This document shows, piece by piece, positions 1 through 11,597 of a stretch of 64,000 bases of DNA; the stretch's first letter is position 1, and the number at the start of each line of letters is the position of its first letter. Below the pieces are notes generated by a model. It saw nothing but the letters and a program-made list of their open reading frames with translations. It was not told the DNA's origin and ran no database searches. The position numbers and the translations under genes are program-made. Source of the stretch: Piper betle (lineage: Eukaryota; Streptophyta; Magnoliopsida; Piperales; Piperaceae); NCBI GenBank assembly GCA_033002965.1, contig JAURVB010010234.1, positions 1 through 64,000 of the forward strand, read 5' to 3'.

Positions 1-2040
1 AGCATGCTTGCTGCCTATGGTGGTGTAGGAGGCAGTGAGGTGATTTTTTCCTTTTTCTTTTTCTTTTTTTCTTTCGTGTTTTAGTGAGTGAGATTTCCGT
101 GGATGCAAGCATGGACCTGACTTTCGGTTTTCGTTCAAGGCTGTGTCGTCGCATGCTTTTTTTTATAAAATAAAAAAATACCTTCTAAAGTTTTTTAATG
201 TAAATTAAATATAATGCCTGACCTTCCGTGGAGTGGCACTATGTGTATCATTGGAATTTTTTGTGCAACATAACTCTTAATGTGATGCTTAAATGTGGTT
301 TTCTGATGACCCTTTTGGTTGTGCAGAAAATAGTTATCTTATCCCTTTCTATATGATGCATCACCATTTTCCTGGCACTATAAATGTTGCTAGACAATTT
401 TTTGAGCATATCAGAGGATGTTTCATCTGCGCTTGGAAGGGTTTTAACCATCTTTACTGCCATTGAAAGATGAAAACCCGGCTAGGGGTATGGTGCAACA
501 CCGACGAGAGAGGACTTCGATGACGGCTTGTCTAGCGGCGGGGGTCATTGCCGGCGACCTAGAACGATGGAACTCCAAAAGGTGAGTATGTTTGTGGTGT
601 GGTTTGGTGGCTAGAGGCAGCGACAGTAGGCCCGGGGATAGCTAGACAGCTTAGTGGCGATCTGGCTATTGTCGGACAGTTTGGAGCATGATTCTGACTG
701 CTTTTGTTGACCACAACAGGGCTTAGTCCTGGGCTGTTGCCAATAGGTGGAGTGGATGTCAAAGGACGGCCGGAGGCAGCACCGATCGACCATAAGAGAA
801 CCCGAAATTCAGCGGTCTTATTACTTTTCTACTCCAGCCGGTGTCTCTTCAAAAATTCTAGGAACTCTAGCTGCAGGTTGCGACAACGATAGCTGGGGAC
901 TAGTAGCCAGTGACACAAGGGTTGACCAGAAGGCAGAAGGTAGCTGGCGGCGGTAGTGGCTGCCCAAGTTGAGGCGTGAAAGTGGTTAGCTTAAGTCCTC
1001 TTCTTATCCTGCTTCGGTGATGTGTGCTCATTGTCATTCCGGCAACGGCAAGTGGGTTGGTCAGCTGGAATCCACCCAAAAGTGAAGTTGTTGTAGGCTA
1101 CAGATCAAGCACCGCGAGTTTGGTCAAAGGTAGATTGGTTTGGCCGAAAAATATGCTAGAAGTTGGCTAAACAGCCTTTAAAAACAGCGTTAAACCTAGG
1201 CTTTTCTCTTGTTGCCGGAAAACTCTGATGGCGTATTTAGTCAACCACAATAGGCTCGAGATGGAATTATAACACCTAATTTGGTTTGCTTGTAAATCCA
1301 ACAAAATGATAAATTTTAAGATGTTAATTCATACCTTATTAAAATACAAAACCGATTCACAAAAACCTAAACCACCTAAGGCATTAGAAGATGGAAACAC
1401 GTGAGATTCTAATACATAGACAAAACACTAAATGCATGCAAAGACCTTTATGATTGGGTTCATGTAAATAAGGCATTCTAAATTTATCAAAGTTATAAAT
1501 GAGACTAAAAATTATGTAAAAAATTTGGTAGAATTTCCCTGTAACTAGGATGTTGAATAAATTTTCATAAACCTATATAATTCACAAATTATAAAATCAA
1601 ATGGAGAACATTCCAAAATTTTACATTTCGCACATACAACCATTTCAGGTTTGTTCAACCTCATTCATATCACATCACAGAGTATTTACAATCTATATAA
1701 CAAAGCCTATAAACTCCTCGAACTCTTATCTCTTTTGTTTTGGATACCTGCATAAGTAATATGGTTTAGCGTGCTTAAGATTTATTTAACCTTTAGTGCC
1801 AGGACTCTGATACTTGGAGAATTCTTGCACAAAATAGGTTAGACCTGCATACCCCAAAAGCAAAGAAAGATATAGTTAGGAATAAACAAAACATTTACAT
1901 AAAATAGCTTGGATTTTAAAATGGCACAAGGCCCCATAATTTGCATCAACAAAGTGAACAATAACATCTTCGCAAAACAAGGGGGGACAATAATTCGATT
2001 TGCGCGTTGAGTCTTTAGTTGTAGATTCGTTTGACATTGT
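1..2040. other. Unassigned intergenic DNA
   Basis: No recognisable gene. Bases 470-1200 are moderately GC-rich and the rest is AT-rich. The minus strand at 248-463 stays open for 71 codons without resembling a family I know. Near 1800-1820 the minus strand reads like a tRNA-Met primer-binding site (TATCAGAGTCCTGG), so an old minus-oriented LTR element may be present, but I could not find its LTR borders. Confidence 0.4.
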
Positions 2041-2619
2041 CCTTTATTGCGATGTTTATTGATGATGTAAGTACATATTGTGATCATGCACTATATAGAG
2101 TTCTCAGTCTTTGTTTACTAGTGGGTTTCAATGTAGGTTCTGGAGTTTGAGTTCGCTATAGATGTGCTGATGCTCTTGGAGCTTGGACCACAAATCCGTT
2201 AGGACTTTTCTAAGATTTATCGTTTTACTCTATTATGAATTTGATTTTCTAGATTGTAAGGCGTGTTAAGTGGTTATTTTATTAAAACCCACTTAATATA
2301 AGTCATTTAGATGTATTTTACTTTTATGATTAATAACCCTTGAGGATGAGATCCTTCGTATTGTTTTCAAACTTAACTCCACCTCATGTTGCCTTCAGAC
2401 CTACTTATATGATTTCCTTCCCACCTTCATATATAATTTTTATCAAGTTTTCAATGAAATGAGAATTGGTGAATTTGACTTTACTTATACTGTGAGCGGG
2501 TACATACACAAGTCGCAATCGGCTCTGGATTAGTGAAAGAGTTGTTTCATTCCTGAAGGATCTTGACATCTCTATATTTTGAGCTTCCTTACTCCTAGAG
2601 AGGCGTGAGTAATGACAAT

Positions 2620-5479
2620 TGTAAAACCTAGTGACTCGAGTCGAGTTTTACGGGAGTTTACATGGACCACGAGCTGAGCTGAGGCCAGCTGTGAGTTGTG
2701 AGCGATGAGGGTCATGTATGCTCAAGTATACGATGATAACGTCAAAAGATGATGAAAAATGGGTTATCAAGTATATGGAGGTATGCAGTATTGATTGTTA
2801 TTTTATTTGATCGTAGAATATTTTTAGGGCCGAATGACGAATTAGGATGCGATATAGGTGAGTTTAGGTGGGTTATTAGTTATATAACATACCATTTGGA
2901 TGTTGCTGTGTTTGTTTGATTTTACGGGATTTTCCCCATATTTTTCTAGATTTGTTTTAGAATTTATTACGAACTAGTTATTATTTTGACTCAGAGTAGG
3001 AATCGAGCCAATACTTATTTACGAGTTTGCCATTGAGGGTATTTTTCTTCCTCCCGACACTTCCTCACCCAAACCCTATCACCGCCGCCTTGTGTCATCG
3101 CCACCGCCGCTGCGCTGCCGCCAATCAACGCCGCCCCACCCCGCCGTGCAGTCGCCGTGCCGCCACGACCCACCCCGGCCACCGTCTCGCCGCCACAATG
3201 TCGGAATTGCCCCACAAGCTACGACGCCCTCCCTCGTTGATTCGCCGCCGTCCGGGCCGCGCCGTGGCCGCTGTGACCCGACGACCACCCCCTCGCCGTC
3301 GCCGACGTTTCCCCCATCATCCCGACTGCCGTCGAGGCCGGCCGCAGCCCCGATCGGAGCAAGCCGTTGCCGCCACCCACTTTCTACGCCGCCGCTGATA
3401 GCCATCGCTGCCTCGACTGCTTTGTTTGACACCACCATCTGACCAAGCTCGTCGAGTTGGTGCTGATAGACCCCTGATTGCCCCGTCTTGAATCATCGCC
3501 GGAAAACCGTCGGAATCCGCTAAAAACTGCCGACACCCGCCGGAAAACCGCCGAAACCGCCGGAAATTTGGATTCGTGGGAAATTCGCTAGATCATCCGC
3601 CGAACGCACCCGGTCCAATCTGATCGGACTTCGGACGCCGCTAGGTGCCGAATTCGAGTTTCGAGCCACGAAACGGAAACCCTAGCCGTCGCCAATTTTC
3701 GACGACGCGAGGTATAATTTATTTTAACTTAATTATTTGAAAGTATTGATTATTAGAATTGCATGCTAGGATTGGTGAATTGTGTGTTATAATAATATAT
3801 ATAAATGTAGATTTGATTAAGGATAAAATATGAAATTTATTTGATTGAGTGGTGTTAAAAATGAAGGCTAAGAAACTAATTAGGGTAACTAGGTAATGAT
3901 CATGATCTAATGCAAACTAGCCTAAGTAGACTTGCTAGAATTGATATAGGTTGATATGTGTTGATTGATGCGTGATTGTGTTGATTGTGTGTGCATGCTA
4001 TAGGATGTGTGATTCATCATGCGGGCGTTAGTTTTTAGCTTGATTGTGTAGGTACGGTATAGAAGCTCGCCGCCTAGGCCCGTGGACCCATATGGAGCTT
4101 CTACCAGGTCCGTTTAAGACTCGTTCTCTATTTTTACGCTACTCTATTGTGTATTTGATTTATCATGTGCAGGACGAGTTAAGTGACGCTTTATCGGATC
4201 CCACTTAACTCAGGCCATTTAGCCAACAGTTTTTTTCGGATTAATAACCCTCGAGGATGAGATCCCTCGAGTTTGTTTTTGAACTTCAGATCCAGCTCAC
4301 GATGCCTTTGGGCCTATTGTATAAATCCCAACCCAGGTCTATATATATATAGTTTTCGCGTTTTCGGTGGGAGATGGAATGAGGGTTACTGACGGCCATG
4401 CCTTCAGATAGGGCGTGTGCTCGGAAGAGCGGGCTCTGGAGCTGGGGAGAACCCACTTCGTTCCCGAAGGATCCGGACAACTCCACCTTTGAGTTCCTCA
4501 AACCCGGAGAAGTGTGGAGGTTTACGGGTACTGCAATGCAGCGCATGTCTAGACTTGTGGTTCAAAGGGTACTAAAGGCGACTGCCTGAGAGTGCTCGGC
4601 CTTCGTGCTCAAGGCCAGGAGTAATATGGAAGGTGCAGAGGGCGAAAAGGAATGAGATTTGATGCGAGAAGCGATAGAGAAATGGCCAACGTATGAGAAT
4701 GAGAAAGAAAGGGGGACGCTGTCGACTCGAGGGCGACGGCCCGATAGCGACGGCTCCCGTATGTGCCCTGATGAGAGTTCTTGAGAAAGTATATGGTTTT
4801 CATTCAACAGGAGAGTTTGCTCTCCTGTGCCAGATTGATATTAGTTATTTTCCGGGCCAGTAACACTCGTTACTGACGGTTTTTCTATATATATGTAGGT
4901 GAGGAATGCGAGCGATGAAAGCTGTCGGGACTGCGGAGGAGCAGCACGGAACCGCACGCACATGTACCTGCCACGTGTAATCTATAATGACGGTGTGTTA
5001 TTGCTACGTGAATGATAATTTTGATGTATTTGCTTGAATGAATTGCTTGTTATGAAACGAACAGATCAATGTGAATGAGTAGGGAGCCTTGGAGTTCAGA
5101 CTCGACTCAGGTGAAACAAATGAGATAATGATTGAATGTCATGGTAGATTGTTATGTGTTATCGTATTTTCATAAAATATTTATATACCCTTGTTGTGGA
5201 CAGGTTGGCCCCTATTGCACTTTTAGGGGAAACTCTATCCGTTTTTCTTGGTTTCTCATTTATTGTTTTGTTTTATCTTTGCTTGCACGTCATGGCATGC
5301 ATGTAGGACTCCGTTAGAACCCAATTGTTCTCATCCATGCATTTCATGTTTGCATCTCCATCTTGAGACGCCGAGGGTCGATCCGAGTCGGCTTAACCGA
5401 ATCCGGTAGATTAGCGAACTGTTCGGTCGCCGCGACATTTTCGGGTCGGTTCACGGGTGAGCCGAAACGGGGTGTTACA
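2620..5479 (+). mobile_element. Solo LTR (copy A) of a ~3 kb LTR family
   Basis: Begins TGTAAAACC and ends GGTGTTACA, the TG...CA ends of a plant LTR. The flanks ACAAT (2615-2619) and ACAAC (5480-5484) are a near-perfect 5-bp target duplication. It aligns along its length with 40456-43445. There is no internal coding region, so it is a solo LTR left by LTR-LTR recombination, inserted in the older LTR copy C. Bases ~3030-3720 are a GC-rich block; the proline/arginine-rich reading frames in it overlap on both strands and are probably not genes. Confidence 0.8.
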
Positions 5480-5717
5480 ACAACGATTGTTGCAATGTAT
5501 GTCTAAACTTATGGTATCAAAGGGTACTAAAGGGGACTATGTGAGAGTACTCGGTCTTTATGCTCTAGGCCAGTAGTTATATGGAGGCATGGAAAGGGCT
5601 TAGGATATGTGTTTTTTTCAAAAGTGGGACCTGTTATTGATGAGAGAGGCATTTGACAAGATGGACATAGCATCGGTTCAGTTCGAGATGCTATCGAGTT
5701 TGAAGCTTGATGGCTCC

Positions 5718-6494
5718 TGTGAGATCCCCTCAACTTAGTCCCACAACTAATACATATTGGGGTAATATTCTATTTATAAGTGGGAATTAACTATAGATCT
5801 TTAATTTGGTTAACTACTTTTGAAGGGATAATTTAAACTCATTACATTACATTTTGGTTTGGGTTATTACAAATGGTATTAAATCAACCTAGTTCTATGT
5901 TAAATGGTGGGTTGGATTAGGACGCGGTAAGCTGCCGGTCACGGGCCAAAAGTGACGTGTGCTAGGGCTAACGATGGGTCAAGTGTAGGAATTTCAAAGA
6001 CAAAATTTTCTAAGATTGGTAGATTGTGAGATCACTAGACTTAGTCCCCCATCTAATACCAAATTACTAAGATCCTATTTATAAGTGAGAATAGATTATA
6101 AATTTTTAACTTGGTTAATTACTTTTGAAGAGAAGAATTAGGCTCTATTACGTTGCTCTTTAGGCCGGGCCATTACAGATGATATTAAATTAACCTGGTT
6201 TTATGTTAGATGGTAGGCTGGATTAGGATTGTTGGTTAAGGATGCAAATCACGAGTGAGAGAAGGATGTGGGCTGGGCTAGCGATGAGTCAAGTGTAGGA
6301 ATTTCGAGTGATGAAATTTCTTGAGGTGGGTGGATTGTGAGATCATTTAACTTAGTCTTACATCTAACATACCTATTAGGGCAGTATCTTGTTTATAAGT
6401 GGGTTGGATTACAAATCTTTAACTTGGTTAACTACTTTTGAAGAGATGACTTTAGGCCTATTACGTTCTCATCATTTTAGGTTGGGTCGTTAGA
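5718..6494 (+). mobile_element. Tandem TRIM: three LTRs, two internal segments
   Basis: A ~310-bp unit is repeated 2.5 times. LTRs are at 5718-5871, 6025-6177 and 6336-6494, each starting TGTGAGATC and ending near TTACA (the last reads TTAGA). Each of the first two is followed by a TGGTATTAAATC or TGATATTAAATT block resembling a degraded tRNA-Met primer-binding site, then ~150 bp of non-coding internal sequence. Target duplication GCTCC is exact at 5713-5717 and 6495-6499. This is the terminal-repeat-in-miniature structure in tandem form, probably from unequal LTR recombination. Confidence 0.85.
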
Positions 6495-6531
6495 GCTCCT
6501 CAATAGATGCCCTTTGAGAGTTCATACAAAG

Positions 6532-6532
<1 letters not shown>

Positions 6533-6569
<37 letters not shown>
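6533..6569. repeat. (TA)n microsatellite bordering the MULE
   Basis: An uninterrupted AT/TA run directly abuts the left terminus of the element at 6570. It lies within LTR copy C and is the target side of the insertion. Confidence 0.95.
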
Positions 6570-6571
<2 letters not shown>

Positions 6572-7014
6572 AGGACTGCTATGCGCTGCATCAAAATGCA
6601 GCACATAGCAAGCAGTAACAATTGGGCCGCTCAATCCAGATCCGGCGGCCCACAATCAATTCCCACCCCGGCTGCAGCCTCTCCTTGCCCCTGCCGACGC
6701 CGCAGCTTTCCCGCCCCCTTTGCCTCCTGGCCCTTGCCGACGCCGCCACCTGCCGATCGCCTTCCGTGGCTTGCCCCGCCTCCAAGCCCCCGCCCCCGCT
6801 GCGCCTGCCTCCCAGCCCACCCCGTTGCAGCTTTCCCGCCCCTTCTGCCTACCTGGTCCCTGCCGACGCCGCAGCTTTCCCGCCCCCTTCTGCCTCCCTG
6901 GTCCCTGCCGACGCCCCATTTGCCGACTGCCTCATGTGGCCTGCCCTACCTTCTGGCCTCCGTCCCGCCCTCCGCCGCCCTAGGACGACCTCCGCCGTCC
7001 CCCCCCCCCCAACC

Positions 7015-7912
7015 CGCGCGCGCGCGCGCGCGCGCGCGCGCGCGCGCGCGCGCGCGCGCGCGCGCGCGCGCGCGCGCGCGCGCGCGCGCGCGCGGCGCGC
7101 GCGCGCGCGCGCGCGCGCGCGCGCGCGCGCGCGCGCGCGCGCGCGCGCGCGCGCGCGCGCGCGCGCGCGCGCGCGCGCGCGCGCGCGCGCGCGCGCGCGC
7201 GCGCGCGCGCGCGCGCGCGCGCGCGCGCGCGCGCGCGCGCGCGCGCGCGCGCGCGCGCGCGCGCGCGCGCGCGCGCGCGCGCGCGCGCGCGCGCGCGCGC
7301 GCGCGCGCGCGCGCGCGCGCGCGCGCGCGCGCGCGCGCGCGCGCGCGCGCGGCGCGCGCGCGCGCGCGCGCGCGCGCGCGCGCGCGCGCGCGCGCGCGCG
7401 CGCGCGCGCGCGCGCGCGCGCGCGCGCGCGCGCGCGCGCGCGCGCGCGCGCGCGCGCGCGCGCGCGCGCGCGCGCGCGCGCGCGCGCGCGCGCGCGCGCG
7501 CGCGCGCGCGCGCGCGCGCGCGCGCGCGCGCGCGCGCGCGCGCGCGCGCGCGCGCGCGCGCGCGCGCGCGCGCGCGCGCGCGCGCGCGCGCGCGCGCGCG
7601 CGCGCGCGCGCGCGCGCGCGCGCGCGCGCGCGCGCCGCGGGCCGCGCGCGCGCGCGCGCGCGCGCGCGCGCGCGCGCGCGCGCGCGCGCGCGCGCGCGCG
7701 CGCGCGCGCGCGCGCGCGCGCGCGCGCGCGCGCGCGCGCGCGCGCGCGCGCGCGCGCGCGCGCGCGCGCGCGCGCGCGCGCGCGCGCGCGCGCGCGCGCG
7801 CGCGCGCGCGCGCGCGCGCGCGCGCGCGCGCGCGCGCGCGCGCGCGCGCGCGCGCGCGCGCGCGCGCGCGCGCGCGCGCGCGCGCGCGCGCGCGCGCGCG
7901 CGCGCGCGCGCG
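7015..7912. repeat. ~898-bp (GC)n dinucleotide tract
   Basis: Almost perfect alternating CG for about 900 bp, preceded by a C10 run. Only three interruptions are visible: GG at 7094-7095, GG at 7351-7352, and a CC...GGGCC block at 7635-7643. Every frame on both strands stays open as poly-(Arg-Ala), so the several 300-480-codon reading frames here are not genes. Alternating CG is the classic Z-DNA former and is self-complementary at every scale. An assembly artefact is possible. Confidence 0.9.
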
Positions 7913-8037
7913 GCCCCTCAACATGCCACCGCCCACCGCCATGGCCATGCCCGCCCCAGCCGCCGACCACCACCACCACTATCCCTGCCACCACTCAAGC
8001 CCACAGCCCGGGCCAACAGGAGTCAATAAAAAACTTA

Positions 8038-8480
8038 AATCAGTCTTGACTCGAGTCGAGTAAATAAAAAATTGACTCGGTCCCGACTCGACTCAGTAAA
8101 AACTTGACCCAGTATCGACTCAAGTCAATTTAAAAAAAAAAACTTAGTCTCGACTCGAGTAAAGTAAATAAAAAATTGACTCGGTCCCGACTCGAATCAA
8201 ATAGACAAAAAATTAACTCAGTCCAAACTCGAATTAATAAAAACTTGACTCAATCTCGACTCGAGTCAAAAACTTGACTCGGTATTTACTCGAGTCAAGT
8301 TAATAAAAAAATGACTAGGTCTCGACTCGAGTAAAGTAAATAAAAAATTGACTCGGTCTCGACTCCACTCAATAAAAACTTGACCCGGTACCGACTCAAG
8401 TCAAGTTTTAAAAAAAAAGACTTGATCTCGAATCAATAAAAACTTGACTCGGTGTCGCCTTGTGTCAATAATACGTCTCA
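8038..8480. repeat. GACTCGAGTC / CTTGACTCGG repeat array in the MULE
   Basis: About ten degenerate 35-50-bp units built from AACTTGACTCGGTCCCGACT and its partial inverse GACTCGAGTC, separated by A-rich linkers. The same motif recurs in the elements at 23686-26060 and 37860-39987, linking the three. Confidence 0.8.
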
Positions 8481-8696
8481 ACTCAGTAAATAGTTGGAAA
8501 ATTAATTATACAATCAACTTTTAAAAAAATGGCATCCTCTTATATATTATCAACATACAAAACACAGAAGATCCATCTCATATAACTTTCTTGCCCATGA
8601 TGAATACAAGTACAAATTTAAAAGTTACAAATTTGAATGTTTAATGTTTGATTAAAGCAAATAACAATTCATGGTAACAAGTTACAAATTAGGAGG

Positions 8697-9960
8697 TATC
8701 ATAATCGTTCTACATCACTACTTTGACATTCACAATCACATACCTTGAGTAAAATGAATTTTGAGATTCACTCCGCCGTGAACTTCTTATACCAACTAAA
8801 AATATACCTTTACTAGACACAAGCACCCAAGCATGACGAATTGCATATATGGATTTCAACCACTTATTTTCCTCCACACAATTGTCTTTCATTATTTCAC
8901 TCCATTGTGATTCAAAAACTTCTTTGTTTTCAACACCATAAATTAAACTATGGAATGGCTCATAAAACTCCCTTCTGTAAGCAATTGCACCTAACATGTC
9001 AATCTCCTTCTTAAGGATATGCCAAATTCAAAGACAATGATATGTTGAAAGAAATATCAATTTAATTACTTTATCCATTGCAGGATCTTGATCAGTAACA
9101 ATTGCACTAGGATGCCTTCCATCCATGCATTTCAAAAATGTTTCAAAAGCCACACAAATGACTCGGTCTTCTCATTACACAAAATGCACATCCAAATGTA
9201 ACTGTTTGTCTGTTATGGTTTACTTCGGTAAATGGGGAAAAACAAGTACATATTTATTTGTATCATATGTTGTATCAAAAATCATCACATCTGAGAAAAA
9301 CTGATAATTTTTCTTGCAATTCCATCTGCCCAAACACAATGTTTTAATCTACCCTCATCATCTACTTCATAGCAATAAAAAAAGAATCATTCATCTCTTT
9401 CATTTCCTTAAAATATTATATCAATAATTGAGCATCAATTTCCTTTATCTCTTTTTTATTTTTTGTCTGGGCATTTCTAATATCTTTCTCTGTACAACCA
9501 ATATTTTTAGTCCCACCTGCTTCAATTTCTAGCACAGACATTAGTTGAGAAGTTTTATGTTAGCCTCTCCAAATATGTCAATCAAATTTCGGTACACACT
9601 GCTAACATGCCTATGTGACCTGAGAAATTGAATTTTTGATAGTGTAAGGAGTGCGTGACTATGTCCTTCTTCGAAATACATGACATTCCATGTGCCCTCT
9701 TTATTCTTAGTTACCTTGATGTGCGCTTGACAATCTTCTCAAATTATTGGATGAGTTCTCTTTTTCCTTTGTGGGGTATTTTTCTTTGTCGCTCGTCTTG
9801 TCTTAAATGTCCTTCTTTAGAACACATAAAGACTTGAGACCATAACTCTTTCGTTCTCCTATGATAATTTGTATTATGTTTACGTATACCAAATCCGGCC
9901 ATTTTTGAATAATTATTGTACAAGTTGAGTGCATCGTCCAAACAATCAAATTGCATTTCA
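8697..9960 (-). pseudogene. Degenerate FAR1/FRS-like MULE transposase
   Basis: Read on the minus strand, 9956-9744 matches the FAR1 DNA-binding region (LNLYNNYSKMAGFGIRKH, then VFMCSKEG). Near 9130-9080 there is a MULE transposase core block (MDGRHPSAIVTDQDPAM), followed by an IWHILKK block. From 8997 to 8710 the piece between core and C-terminus (ENKWLKSIYAIRHAW ... SSRRSESQNSFYSRYV) is readable. Frames change and stops occur between blocks, so no intact protein is encoded. FAR1/FHY3 proteins are known relatives of MULE transposases; its position inside a terminal-hairpin element supports a transposase origin rather than a host regulator. The C-terminal SWIM finger was not seen. Confidence 0.75.
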
Positions 9961-10929
9961 ACCTTCGGTTTGACTCATCTTCTACGATAGGATAGAATGT
10001 TGTAATATGTTAGCCTAATTCTTCTTCGTAATATGTTTTTCTTCAATATTGTCTATTCTTAAAAAATAAAATTTATAAAAACTAAGAATATTTTCAATCA
10101 AAATAGACGCACTAAACATTCTTTAATTAAGTCAAAGTACTTTCGAAGGCTTAACTTTTACCTGATTCTAATATTCAACTAGATTTGTTCTTTGCTGAAA
10201 GATGTAATTCTAGCCACCTCGACTCCAATCACAAATATTGTTGACTTGAAAATATATTTTTTAACACCGATTGAAACATAAGTACAATAAATCAAAGCAA
10301 CAATTATGTTGTAAACAATTTTTATTTTCATTGTTTAAAAAAGTCACTGTGTGATTATAAATGTTGCCACTGAAGCATATTAAAAAAAATTAAATTCAAA
10401 GTTAAAAAATAGCACACCCTCGTGTGACCGGGGGACCGAGTCAAGTTTTTTCTTCGAGTCGGGACCAAGTCAATTTCTTTTTTTCGAGTCGGGACCATGG
10501 GGGCAGGTGATTGTGGGGGGCCACGGCAGAGGCAGTCGCAGGGGGGATTGGCGCTAGGCGGGCAGGTGGGGGGCTATGCGGGGAGCATGGCAATGGCCGG
10601 CAGCAGGGGAGGGGGCGGGGGTGTGGCAAGGGGTGGCAGATGTGTGTGTGTGTGTGTGTGGGGGGGGGGGGGGGAGGAGCGGTGTGGGGCGGGTCAAGCA
10701 AATATCTTGTGGGTGGCAAGGGGTAGCAGGGGCGACCTTTTATAGGCCGGGGATGGCGTGGGGGGTGGTAGGGGCGAGAGGGAGCGGGGCACGCAGGAAA
10801 GATGACGGGGGGTGTGGTGTGGGGTGGGTGGGCTGATTGATTGTGGGCCACCGGATCTGGATCCGGCAGCCCACAATACAAACGCTGCATATGCGCTACA
10901 TTTTCATGCAACGCATAGCAGAACTCTCG

Positions 10930-10937
10930 TGTGTGTG

Positions 10938-10991
<54 letters not shown>
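10930..10991. repeat. (TG)n-(TA)n microsatellite
   Basis: GT repeats (10930-10946) pass into TA repeats (10948-10991). They separate the MULE from the next hairpin element. Confidence 0.95.
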
Positions 10992-10992
<1 letters not shown>

Positions 10993-11188
10993 CTACTGTG
11001 GTGCCTGCTTCTCGCCGCCTACCACGGCCGGATCGGGCAGCGCAGCTAAAGATCCCCCTGCCGGCCATGGTCGAACCTGGTGGCCTAGAGGATTTTTTTT
11101 TCATCAAATCTAGGCCGTCTGATCATAAGGACGGTCCAGATTGGAACTTGGGCCAAGAAAGTTTTCCAGCCTCTGGCTTAGGAAAACT

Positions 11189-11212
<24 letters not shown>
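10991..11212. mobile_element. Small hairpin-ended insertion between TA repeats
   Basis: A ~200-bp GC-rich segment between two TA microsatellites. Its right end has two consecutive hairpins: GGCCGTCTGATC...GGACGGTCC (11113-11137) and AAAGTTTTCC...GGAAAACTTT (11158-11190), followed by (ATT)n. The same two-hairpin terminus is at 60178-60240. The left end lacks matching hairpins, so the copy is probably truncated. Confidence 0.55.

Positions 11213-11237
<25 letters not shown>
11189..11237. repeat. (ATT)n-(TA)n microsatellite
   Basis: ATT repeats (11189-11212) run into TA repeats (to 11237). LTR copy C resumes immediately afterwards. Confidence 0.95.
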
Positions 11238-11238
<1 letters not shown>

Positions 11239-11597
11239 GTTTTTCCTTGTAGAATATTTGATTTTATTTTGCAAACTAGTAACACTCGTTAATGACATTT
11301 TTCTTATTATATATGTATGTCTTATACTCCTATGTGTTGGATCGGCTTTGGTGGAAGGACATGTAGATGCAACACACACTTGAGCTCAATGAGCCGTTAT
11401 TTTCTTTCATGTTTTGATTTATGCTTGATGCATTTTCATGTATATTTAGTAATATTTTCTATTTTTGTGATGCCAAGAGGGTTGTTTCAATCTATTTATC
11501 GTTCAACTCTTGCATATTAATTGATTTAAACATGACTCGACCTCGATCATAATATTTCTGATCTGGTTCTTAAGTGAATCATAATCGAGGTGTTACA

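Larger units (their letters stand above)
6570..10929 (-). mobile_element. FAR1-type Mutator-like element in a TA microsatellite
   Basis: Bounded left by (TA)n and right by (TG)n-(TA)n. About 100 bp at each end form inverted repeats. Both ends carry an outer hairpin (TGCTATGCG...ATAGCA) and an inner hairpin around GGATC(T/C)GGATCC flanked by GTGGGC/GCCCAC. Inside, from left: a GC-rich block, the ~898-bp (GC)n tract, an array of GACTCGAGTC repeats (about 8040-8480), a broken minus-strand FAR1/MULE transposase (8697-9960), more GACTCGAGTC motifs (10425-10500) and a G-rich right end with (TG)n. The exact target duplication cannot be read inside TA repeats. Confidence 0.75.
2040..11597 (+). mobile_element. 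Old LTR fragment (copy C) split by four insertions
   Basis: Four separated blocks (about 2040-2619, 5480-5717, 6500-6569 and 11237-11597) line up in order with the second half of the solo LTR at 2620-5479. Shared landmarks are the TTAATAACCCT-GAGGATGAGATCC block, GGTACTAAAGG, TAACACTCGTTA and the final TGTTACA. The blocks are interrupted by a solo LTR, a tandem TRIM, a MULE and a short hairpin element. The LTR terminates at 11597; its 5' part before about 2040 was not located. Divergence from the two other copies makes it the oldest of the three. Confidence 0.7.

Noticed and set aside
248..463. Minus-strand 71-codon frame with ordinary composition (MAVKMVKTLPSADETSSDML)
   Set aside because: Could be an exon, but no family was recognised and splice borders are only weakly suggested.
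3027..3442. Overlapping proline-rich frames
   Set aside because: Part of a solo LTR; the homologous LTR at 40456-43445 does not conserve any of the frames.
5718..6494. Repeats with regular spacing considered as CRISPR-like
   Set aside because: The ~310-bp units are LTR-plus-internal segments with primer site and target duplication, i.e. a TRIM.
6581..8049. Very long reading frames (up to 482 codons) on both strands
   Set aside because: They are the (GC)n tract read as poly-Arg-Ala; no stop codon is possible there in any frame.
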